Positions 17,235 to 24,467 of a stretch of 64,000 bases of DNA are shown piece by piece (position 1 is the stretch's first letter; each line of letters opens with the position of its first letter). Source of the stretch: Flavivirga algicola (lineage in GTDB: Bacteria; Bacteroidota; Bacteroidia; Flavobacteriales; Flavobacteriaceae); NCBI RefSeq assembly GCF_012910715.1, contig NZ_JABBHF010000001.1, positions 131,170-195,169 of the forward strand, read 5' to 3'. A program made the translations under genes and the position numbers. Below the pieces are notes generated by a model. That model saw only the letters and a program-made list of their open reading frames with translations. It searched no databases and was not told where the DNA came from.

Positions 17235-18247
17235 GTCAAAATATTAAATTTAAAAATGTTATTTTTACTACAATCAATATATTTTAATTTCGCCCAATCC
17301 CAAAAAATCTAAACATTAAATCACTTCTTTTATATATTCTTAAGTTTACAAGGTACATATGCCAATTATAATTGTTTTATAGATCAAATTTTACTTATTT
17401 CTATACTTTATTATTTTCAATTGAAAATATAACTTAACGTCTTCTTAAGAAGTTTACGACAATCTTTTTAAAAGATTTTAAAAGTTTGATAAAGGGCTTT
17501 AATAGCGTAATATTTATGTAAAATCAGTTTATATACTTAATTAGGTTTTTGAAAAAGAAATAGCAATAAATTTATAACCTTTTTTAAGGTATTGGCTCAC
17601 TTTATTATAAAGCATTAAAAAAATTAAATTGAACATATATTATAAAATTATATCAATTAACTTCTAAATAGTTATGGATACAACTAGCACAATTAATCTC
17701 AAAGAAACTACTAGAAACCCATTTTAAGTCTCATTCTATATTATTTTTTTGACTTTATCAGTAAGCTAATTATCCAAAATATTGTAATAAAAACAGTAAA
17801 CAATTATATTCATATCCCCATTATCGCCGTTATGGTTTTACCTTACAAAAACTAAGGTTTTTACTTAGATTTTATATCATCTTTTTTTTTGTATCGTCAT
17901 TCTGTTGAACCAAAATTTCCATAAAAGTTCTAGCAATCATTCAAATTATTTGATTATTAGCTAAATAACTTTTACTTTATTATTGTTGTAAATCTGTTTC
18001 TTGAAAGTTCCTTCTATTTGTTTTTATTTTATAACATATAATTAGATTATTCTATTAGATTAAAAAACGACAATCTTATCAAAGAATGTCATCAAATTAC
18101 AGGTGTTATTTTTATGCTTTCTGTACATAATTATTATAAAAATTAGAAATAGAATAATAGCAAAAAAACAAAAGCAAGCACGATATAACTCTATTAAAAC
18201 ATCATAAAATCTACAGATTTAATATCATTATTTTTTTTAAAATTGGC

Positions 18248-18255
18248 TATCTTTG
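18248..18255 (+). promoter_or_regulatory. Candidate -7 element for cydA
   Basis: TATCTTTG matches TAnnTTTG and lies 122 bp before the cydA start. No clear TTG -33 box is found at the usual distance, so this rests on the -7 match alone. Confidence 0.35.
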
Positions 18256-18295
18256 CAGTGTAAAATTATCGATATAAATTTTAAAAAATTCACCT

Positions 18296-18329
18296 GTGTT
18301 AAGCCTTCAATTTAATAGCTCTTTAACAC
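18296..18329 (+). promoter_or_regulatory. Inverted repeat in the cydA leader
   Basis: GTGTTAA (18296-18302) and TTAACAC (18323-18329) form 7-bp arms 20 bases apart, between the candidate -7 box and the cydA start. It could be an operator or a leader hairpin. Confidence 0.25.
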
Positions 18330-18377
18330 GTTATTTTTCATACTCAAAGTCGTTCACTTCTAAAAAAAGATACTAAA

Positions 18378-19709
18378 ATGGAAGACATGATTTTTTATGA
18401 TAGATTGCAATTTGCATTTACTATCACTTTCCATTATATATTTCCACAATTAACCATGGGCTTATCATTAATAATAGTCTATTTTAAAGGAAAATATCTA
18501 ATAAATAAAGTTGAAAAATATAATGATATTGCAAAATTCTTGATGAAGATATTTGCCGTTAATTTTACAATGGGGGTTATTACTGGAATCCCTATGGAGT
18601 TTCAATTTGGCACCAATTGGGCAAAGTTTTCAGAACTCACGGGAAGTATTATAGGGCAAACGTTAGCTATGGAAGGGATGTTTTCTTTCTTCTTAGAATC
18701 TTCATTCTTAGCGCTTTTTATTTTTGGGGAGAAGCTTATGGGGCAAAAATTACATTTCCTAACCGGTTTCTTGGTTTTTCTGGGCTCCTGGGGAAGTGGT
18801 TGGTTTATACTAGCTACCAATGCATGGATGCAACATCCTGTAGGGTATGAAATATTGGATAATGGTAAATTTGTTTTAGAAAATTTCTCGTCGCTTTTCA
18901 GTAATCCCTGGTTACTTCCTGCCTTTTTACATAATCAGTTTGCCTCTGTTGCGACTTCTTCATTTGTAATTGCCAGTATAGGTGCTTTTTACATCTTAAG
19001 AGACAAAAATTTAGACTATGGTAAATTACTTTTAAAAACAGGCGTTGTATTTGGCTTGGTGTCCAGTATACTCTTAGCCTTTCCTACCGGAGATTGGAAC
19101 GCTAAAAATGTGGCTAAATATCAACCTGCATCATTCGCTGCTATGGAAGGCATCTTTGAAACAGAAGAAGCTGGAGCCGAAATTGTTCTAATCGGTCAGC
19201 CAAACATGGTAGAGAAAAAATTAGATAATAAGATTGCCGTCCCCAACATATTAAGTTTTTTAACCTACCAAAAGTGGGACAAGCAAATTCCTGGAATGGA
19301 CAGGTTTAAAAAAGAAGAGCTGCCCGACAATATCCCTGCACTTTATTACTCATATCATATCATGGTTGGGTTGGGCACTATTTTTATTGGCGTCATGGGG
19401 TTAGCAGTATTCTTTTTATGGCGCAAAAAATTATTTAACATAAAGCCTTTGCTCTGGACCATCATGTTTTTGGTTCCATTTCCTTATATCGCAAATATAA
19501 CGGGCTGGTATGTTGCAGAATTAGGTAGACAGCCCTACTTAGTTTACGGCTTATTAAAAACAAGTGAAGGGGTTTCTCCTACAGTTTCTTCTGGGAACAC
19601 TTTATTTACTTTGTTGGGCTTTGTTGCCATATATCTACTACTTGGACTGTTATTTTTGATATTGGTTGGCAAAACCATACACCAAGGTCCTAAACCTCAA
19701 ACACATTAA
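18378..19709 (+). CDS. cydA: Cytochrome bd quinol oxidase subunit I
   Basis: 443 residues with about nine membrane segments. Heme ligand region FHYIFPQLTMGLSL (His near residue 19), the quinol/heme region with GRQPYLVYGLLKTSEGVS, and PMEFQFGTNWAKFS are all diagnostic. The Q loop is of the short type, which explains why it is shorter than the E. coli protein (about 520). It reduces oxygen to water with quinol at the inner membrane at low oxygen. cydB follows 3 bp later. Confidence 0.96.
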   Translation: MEDMIFYDRLQFAFTITFHYIFPQLTMGLSLIIVYFKGKYLINKVEKYNDIAKFLMKIFAVNFTMGVITGIPMEFQFGTNWAKFSELTGSIIGQTLAMEGMFSFFLESSFLALFIFGEKLMGQKLHFLTGFLVFLGSWGSGWFILATNAWMQHPVGYEILDNGKFVLENFSSLFSNPWLLPAFLHNQFASVATSSFVIASIGAFYILRDKNLDYGKLLLKTGVVFGLVSSILLAFPTGDWNAKNVAKYQPASFAAMEGIFETEEAGAEIVLIGQPNMVEKKLDNKIAVPNILSFLTYQKWDKQIPGMDRFKKEELPDNIPALYYSYHIMVGLGTIFIGVMGLAVFFLWRKKLFNIKPLLWTIMFLVPFPYIANITGWYVAELGRQPYLVYGLLKTSEGVSPTVSSGNTLFTLLGFVAIYLLLGLLFLILVGKTIHQGPKPQTH

Positions 19710-19712
19710 CTT

Positions 19713-20786
19713 ATGGAAATATTTTGGTTCATTATAATTGCTATCGTCTTAGTTGTATTTTTTGTATTGGACGGTTATGACTTTGGAGCTGGTATCATTC
19801 ATTTATTTTATGCCAAAACCGAAAAAGACAAAGAAGTTATTGCCAAATCTGCTGGGTTGTTTTGGGACTCCAACGAAGTTTGGTTAGTTGCCGCTGGCGG
19901 TATGCTTTTCATGGCCTTTCCAACATTTTATTCTTCTGTTTTTAGTGGTTTTTACCTGCCTTTAATTATCGTTTTATGGCTCATTATATTTAGGGCCATT
20001 GGGTTGGAGTTCAGAGGTCAGTTTGATTACCAAATGTGGAAAGATATCTGGGATAAGGCCTTTGGTATTTCTAGCTTTTTGTTAGCATTATTTTTCGGTA
20101 TTGCATTGGGTAACATTGTAAGAGGTGTTAACTTAGGAGGTGTTGAGAACGGAGTATCTATCTATGAAGGACATTATTTTTTCCTGCCTTTATGGAGTTC
20201 CAGTTTTAGTCCATTGAGCGAATCTCCAGGGGTAATCGATTGGTTCACTATTATTATTGGCCTAATAACCCTAGTTACTTTAGCTATTCATGGCGCCAAC
20301 TGGATTATTTTAAAAACCAATTCATCCATAAATAACAAACTTAAAACGGTTATTTTTAAATTAAACATAGTATTGTCTGCGTTAACTATATTTTCTTTGA
20401 TTGTTTGGCAGAACATTAACCCTAATTCTTTAGATAATTTTATAGAAACCCCTTATCTAATGGTATTTCCAATTATTTATATTTCGGGGTTAATCGGATT
20501 GTTCTTCATCAAAAAATTAGGGAAAGATATTTATGGTTTTATTTGCTCTACCCTATTGATACTTGGAGGTATCTCCTCTTCTTTGGCATCCATATTTCCA
20601 GCTATGCTACCTTCTAACAATGTGGTTAATGAATCGCTAACTATTTACAATACTGCTGCGCCAGAATATGGATTATCTGTCGCTATTAACTGGGGTATTA
20701 TTGGTTTTATTCTACTTTTCGTTTATATGATTATTCAAAAAAGACTTATGGGAGGAAAAATTGATAAAATGGATTATGGCCATTAA
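19713..20786 (+). CDS. cydB: Cytochrome bd quinol oxidase subunit II
   Basis: 357 residues, about eight membrane segments. Family signatures are LDGYDFGAGI near the start, NEVWLVAAGGMLFMAFP, and WDSNEVW. It pairs with CydA. The gene starts 3 bp after cydA and is followed 11 bp later by a small membrane protein gene, so all three are likely co-transcribed. Confidence 0.96.
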   Translation: MEIFWFIIIAIVLVVFFVLDGYDFGAGIIHLFYAKTEKDKEVIAKSAGLFWDSNEVWLVAAGGMLFMAFPTFYSSVFSGFYLPLIIVLWLIIFRAIGLEFRGQFDYQMWKDIWDKAFGISSFLLALFFGIALGNIVRGVNLGGVENGVSIYEGHYFFLPLWSSSFSPLSESPGVIDWFTIIIGLITLVTLAIHGANWIILKTNSSINNKLKTVIFKLNIVLSALTIFSLIVWQNINPNSLDNFIETPYLMVFPIIYISGLIGLFFIKKLGKDIYGFICSTLLILGGISSSLASIFPAMLPSNNVVNESLTIYNTAAPEYGLSVAINWGIIGFILLFVYMIIQKRLMGGKIDKMDYGH

Positions 20787-20797
20787 TATATAAGTCT

Positions 20798-21097
20798 ATG
20801 ACGGACACCTTAATTTCTTTGATAAGCATTGTATGTGGAATTATTGGTTCTAACATTTCTGGATATATTTTCAAGACATATACATTAGGAATTATAGGCA
20901 ATACCATCGCTGGTGTTTTTGGCGGTATTTTTTTCATAAAAGCTCTTGGAAAGTTTGGATTCGGACCTAAATCAATAATTCAATCGGGAGATGTTTATTT
21001 TAGCCTATTTGCATTAAACTTATTCATCTCTTTTGTTGGAGGCGCTATTGCCGTGATTTTAATTCACAAATTAAAAACTAAGATGGGTCATGGTTGA
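20798..21097 (+). CDS. Small membrane protein of the cydAB unit
   Basis: 99 residues with three membrane helices (about 5-25, 28-50, 68-90), glycine-rich packing motifs (IIGNTIAGVFGGIFF, FVGGAIAVILI) and a basic end KTKMGHG. The pattern resembles small GlsB/YeaQ-type membrane proteins but I do not recognise the family with certainty. It is 11 bp after cydB. A role as an oxidase accessory subunit like CydX is possible but it is much larger than CydX. Confidence 0.6.
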   Translation: MTDTLISLISIVCGIIGSNISGYIFKTYTLGIIGNTIAGVFGGIFFIKALGKFGFGPKSIIQSGDVYFSLFALNLFISFVGGAIAVILIHKLKTKMGHG

Positions 21098-21163
21098 TTT
21101 TCAATAAAATACATTTAATAAATAGCTTTCAAAGTTAAAAACAATCTATTTTACAAATTGTAA

Positions 21164-21817
21164 TTATTCGGAAAGCCCATTTTTAATTGCATATTTTACC
21201 AAGCCAGCTAAATTTTTAACATTCAGTTTAGCAAGTAGGTTTTTCCTATGTGTGTTTACAGTATGCGGACTAATAAAAAGTTTTTCTGCTATTTCCTGAG
21301 TCGTATATTCCTGAGCAATCAATTTTATGATTTCTCTTTCTCGATCTCTTAACTCTTCAATAGGTTTTTCTTTAGAATTGAAAATACTATTCATATATTC
21401 CTCTTTAACTTCTGAAGAATAATAATTAACATTTTGGTTTACTATAGAATCAATAGCATTTAACAATTCTGTTTTTCCACTATTCTTCAACAAATATCCA
21501 TTAGCATTACTTTTAGCTAGGCTAGAAATTTTATCTGGGCTAATATGCATACTCAACACTAAAGTTTTTACATTAGGGTATTCCTTCTTTATAATTTTAT
21601 TCAGCTCAATACCATCCATTTCAGGCATATTAATATCAAGAATAACCATATCTACAACATGAGTATCAAGAAGTGATAAAACTTCAAGACCATTCACAGC
21701 AGTACCAGTAATACATAAATTTTCAACACCTTCAAAAAGTGCTATAAGACCATCTAAAAAGATCTGATGGTCGTCAGCAATTATAATACTAATTTCTTTT
21801 TTGTAGATCATAAACAA
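21164..21817 (-). CDS. NarL/LuxR-family response regulator
   Basis: 217 residues. Receiver domain 1-125 with IIIADDHQ, phospho-acceptor in MVILDINMPEMDG, Thr/Ser and Lys positions conserved. LuxR helix-turn-helix at about 150-212: LRDREREIIKLIAQEYTTQ then SPHTVNTHRKNLLAKL. It is convergent with the cyd unit and has no kinase gene beside it, so it is an orphan here. Targets are not evident. Confidence 0.92.
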   Translation of the reverse strand: MFMIYKKEISIIIADDHQIFLDGLIALFEGVENLCITGTAVNGLEVLSLLDTHVVDMVILDINMPEMDGIELNKIIKKEYPNVKTLVLSMHISPDKISSLAKSNANGYLLKNSGKTELLNAIDSIVNQNVNYYSSEVKEEYMNSIFNSKEKPIEELRDREREIIKLIAQEYTTQEIAEKLFISPHTVNTHRKNLLAKLNVKNLAGLVKYAIKNGLSE

Positions 21818-22603
21818 TTTCTAGTAGGTTTTAACTGGCTTTTATATTTGACAAGAAGCTACTAATTTATTATTCAATTAGAATCTCTAATTTGATTTTA
21901 AACTCCCCCTAACAAGTACGCATTTTTCTTTTATTAATACGTTACAAAAAAAATATAAATAATTTCATTTTTTATCTATACTGTAAATATAAAGCTGGTT
22001 CATAAAAAAATACCCGTTTATAATGATTACACTGTACCTAAATATAGTGATTTGCTTGAGAGTAGGTATTTTAGACTCACTTATTTGAACAAATTAACAA
22101 ATAATATTGTTAAGTTAAAAAAATAAAAATCAGGAAAATATATCGAACGACCTCTATTAAAAAGCAATTATAAATAGGGATTCTCTATTCCCCTTTTTAT
22201 AGTGATGCATAAAACTATTTTTTTTTCTTTTTTTGCTCATCATTTAATTTTTAAAACAAGTAAAAATTAAGACCTCTAAAAAAATAGCCTTTAAGAATGA
22301 ATTTATGAAGGTCTTAAATACTAATGAATTATAATTTTAAATATGGTTAATAGCAAGCAATAAATTAAGTTTTTCTGATAAGTACTAGTTTAATAAGAAA
22401 AAACTTAGGTATACTCTCTATCCTATACACTTAATGTCATTAGAAGCTTAAATCTGTTGCACAAAAGCCGCATTTTGATAAAATGTGGCTTTCTTTTTAT
22501 TAAAATTCTTAGTTGTAAAATTTAATGTAGTTATCCATTCTACTTCAGATTATTCCCAAAACCACAAAATTAAACCTCAGGTTGTCATTATATGACTCTT
22601 CGT
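21818..22603. other. Intergenic region with several hairpins and no clear gene
   Basis: About 790 bp without a supportable ORF. It contains an imperfect GGGA/TCCCC hairpin with a T run near 22175-22200, arms TTAAGACCT and AGGTCTTAA at 22267-22317, and a strong terminator at 22464-22497. These may mark an unannotated RNA on the plus strand. Confidence 0.45.
22464..22497 (+). terminator. Intrinsic terminator without an upstream gene
   Basis: Near-perfect 13-bp stem (22464-22476 with 22480-22492, about one mismatch) with a 3-base loop and then CTTTTTAT on the plus strand. No plus-strand gene precedes it within 1.3 kb; on the minus strand it could serve the HxlR gene, but the T run there is short. 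Confidence 0.55.
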
Positions 22604-23029
22604 TTATTGTATTGACACCGATTTGAATTCCTCTTTAAGTGCTTTACTCATTTTATCCTGTAACTTTTTCCCTCCATCAACAAGTTCCATGACATGCGCT
22701 TTATCCTTATCAGAAACTTCCCTATGCTTAGTACTCCAATGGGCCAGTTGTATCATAACAGGCATTAAGTCTATGCCTTTATCTGTTAAACTATATACGT
22801 TTTTCTGCTTATGATGTGCATCTTTGGTTTTAACCAAGATTCCAAATTCCTCTAGTTTATTCAATCTATTGGTTAAAATATTACTTGCAATTTTTTCATC
22901 AGAGTTTAACATTTCTCTAAAATAACGCTTCCCATCAAACATAATATCTCTGATTATCAATAAAGTCCACTTATCTCCAAATACTTCTAAAGCCTGATTT
23001 ATTGGGCAATATGATTTACAATTTTTCAT
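22604..23029 (-). CDS. HxlR-family transcription regulator
   Basis: I choose the ATG at 23029 (141 residues) rather than the upstream one at 23068, because the protein then starts MKNCKSYCPINQALEVFGD, the family start. HxlR winged helix: GDKWTLLIIRDIMFDGKRYFRE, ILTNRLNKLEEFGILV, YSLTDKGIDLMPVM. Cys4 and Cys8 are placed as in thiol- or quinone-sensing HxlR proteins. It is divergent from the DinB/SDR/exporter genes, with two palindromes between them that are likely its operators. Confidence 0.9.
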   Translation of the reverse strand: MKNCKSYCPINQALEVFGDKWTLLIIRDIMFDGKRYFREMLNSDEKIASNILTNRLNKLEEFGILVKTKDAHHKQKNVYSLTDKGIDLMPVMIQLAHWSTKHREVSDKDKAHVMELVDGGKKLQDKMSKALKEEFKSVSIQ

Positions 23030-23051
23030 AAAAACTAATTTTAATACAAAA

Positions 23052-23072
23052 CCAGTTGTGAAAAACAATTAG
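23052..23072. promoter_or_regulatory. Operator-like palindrome 1 (HxlR candidate site)
   Basis: CCAGTTG, 7 bases, CAATTAG. The arms are imperfect inverted repeats with the same layout as the site 35 bp downstream, and it overlaps the -33 box of the plus-strand promoter. Confidence 0.55.
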
Positions 23073-23085
23073 TTTTATATATTTG
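23056..23085 (+). promoter_or_regulatory. Promoter of the DinB-SDR-exporter unit
   Basis: TTG (23056-23058), 19 bases, TATATTTG (23078-23085): a full match to the Bacteroidota TTG-N19-TAnnTTTG promoter. Transcription would begin inside palindrome 2. Confidence 0.65.
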
Positions 23086-23086
23086 T

Positions 23087-23107
23087 CTAGTTGTTTTTTG
23101 CAACTAG
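23087..23107. promoter_or_regulatory. Operator-like palindrome 2 (HxlR candidate site)
   Basis: CTAGTTG, 7 bases, CAACTAG: perfect 7-bp arms, extending to 11 of 12 matches when TTTGT and GTCAAA outside are added. It begins 2 bp after the -7 box, the classic place for a repressor. Confidence 0.65.
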
Positions 23108-23139
23108 TCAAATATACAATAATATTTAATGCCTATAAA

Positions 23140-23637
23140 ATGGAAACAGACACATCTATCACTCGGCTATTAGAACAATACCGATTCCACGACACCCTTT
23201 ACAAAAATGTATTAGAAAGTATCAAACCTAAACATACCCATATTAGGCTGAACGGGCTCACAAACCATGTGTCTTGGATAGCAGGTAACTTAGCAGCTAC
23301 TAGATTCAATCTTGGAAATAATATCGGAATAGAGTTAAAACAAGGTTTCCCTGAGTTTTTCAAAGATCATAAATCTATTATTCCAAATGTTCAATATCCC
23401 TCTTTAGAAGCCATCATAAAAGACTGGGACAGAATCACACCTGTATTAGAAAAGCGCCTTGAAGAGATGACACCCGAACAATTATCAGCGCCATCTCCCC
23501 TTTTTATTCCCAAATCAATAAAACAAAATAACATTTTAGGAACCCTCATATTTTTAATAGATAGAGAATCTTACGCCATAGGACAAATAGCATTAATTAG
23601 AAAAGCCTTTGGTTATGAAGCCATGAAATACGAATAA
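23140..23637 (+). CDS. DinB-like family protein
   Basis: The frame is open from 23083, but that would put the start inside the operator, so I choose the ATG at 23140 (165 residues, METDTSITRLLEQYR). A four-helix pattern with LNGLTNHVSWIAGNLAATRF and ESYAIGQIALIRKAFGYEAM is typical of DinB/DUF1569-type proteins, some of which are thiol-dependent transferases. The single obvious metal ligand is the His in NHVSW; the other His ligands of the superfamily are not clear, so activity is uncertain. SDR gene follows 22 bp later. Confidence 0.75.
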   Translation: METDTSITRLLEQYRFHDTLYKNVLESIKPKHTHIRLNGLTNHVSWIAGNLAATRFNLGNNIGIELKQGFPEFFKDHKSIIPNVQYPSLEAIIKDWDRITPVLEKRLEEMTPEQLSAPSPLFIPKSIKQNNILGTLIFLIDRESYAIGQIALIRKAFGYEAMKYE

Positions 23638-23659
23638 ATAAAATTAAAAAAACAGAAAA

Positions 23660-24442
23660 ATGAAAAATCAATTATTAGAAAACAAAAACGCATTAATCTT
23701 TGGAGCAAAAGGAGCATTAGGTAAACAAGTAGCCAAAACTTTTAAAGATAGTGGAGCTAATGTATATTTATCAGATATCAATGTAACTGGTATAGAACCT
23801 TCTGAATTAGGAGAAGTAAGAAAGGTAGATACGTTAAATGAAGACGAAGTCAACGGCTATTTTTCTTGGTTTGAACGTGAAAAAATCCCAGTAGACATTG
23901 TCATTAATCTAAGTGCTTCCAATCCCTCAGAATACAATCACGGAAAACCCGCGTTAGATGTTTCTTTAGAACAATTTCTAATTCCTCTTAAAACAACCAC
24001 AGCCAATCAATTTGTCACAGCAAAAGCAGCATTTCCCCTTATGTCTAAGCAAAAAAGCGGTGTTATTATTTTTATCACTTCAACTTTGGCAAAAGTCGGT
24101 TCTCCATGGAGTCCTGCCCTCACCGCTTCGCATGCAGCCACAGAAGGTTTGGTAAAAAGCCTTGCGAGTGAATGGGGACCTGATGGTATTCGCGTTATCG
24201 GCGTTCGTTCTGAAGCTATGCCAGACTCACCAACTATCGACTATACTTTTACTACCATGGGAGCTAACATGGGTATGAGCAAGGAAGAAATGCAGGGATT
24301 TATAGAACAACAAAAAACTGCCTTGAAACGCCTTCCGTCAACACATGAAACAGCGGAGGTTGTTGTTCTTGCTGCCTCAGACTTGGCAGGATACATGACA
24401 GGCACCATGCTTAACCATTCTGGGGGACATATTCTTGAATAA
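23660..24442 (+). CDS. Short-chain dehydrogenase-like protein with altered active site
   Basis: 260 residues with the SDR fold: nucleotide-binding GAKGALGKQVAKTF near the start (instead of TGxxxGxG), a Ser in IIFITSTLAKVG, and a C-terminal TGTMLNHSGGHI. Where active SDRs have YxxxK, this protein reads LTASHAATEGLVKSLA, so both Tyr and Lys are replaced (Leu and His). Normal dehydrogenase chemistry is therefore doubtful; it may be a regulatory or otherwise adapted SDR. It is in the HxlR-controlled unit, 22 bp after the DinB gene, and just upstream of the exporter gene. Confidence 0.82.
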   Translation: MKNQLLENKNALIFGAKGALGKQVAKTFKDSGANVYLSDINVTGIEPSELGEVRKVDTLNEDEVNGYFSWFEREKIPVDIVINLSASNPSEYNHGKPALDVSLEQFLIPLKTTTANQFVTAKAAFPLMSKQKSGVIIFITSTLAKVGSPWSPALTASHAATEGLVKSLASEWGPDGIRVIGVRSEAMPDSPTIDYTFTTMGANMGMSKEEMQGFIEQQKTALKRLPSTHETAEVVVLAASDLAGYMTGTMLNHSGGHILE

Positions 24443-24467
24443 ATTTTTAACTAACAAACTCATTAAT

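Larger units (their letters stand above)
17235..18377. other. Long AT-rich intergenic region upstream of cydA
   Basis: About 1.1 kb without a convincing gene on either strand; only stray frames under 20 codons. It lies between divergent genes (the response regulator on minus, cydA on plus) and must hold both promoters. The cydA end contains a TATCTTTG element at 18248. Confidence 0.6.

Noticed and set aside
23083-23139. Longer start for the DinB-like gene
   Set aside because: It lies upstream of the predicted transcription start and inside the operator.
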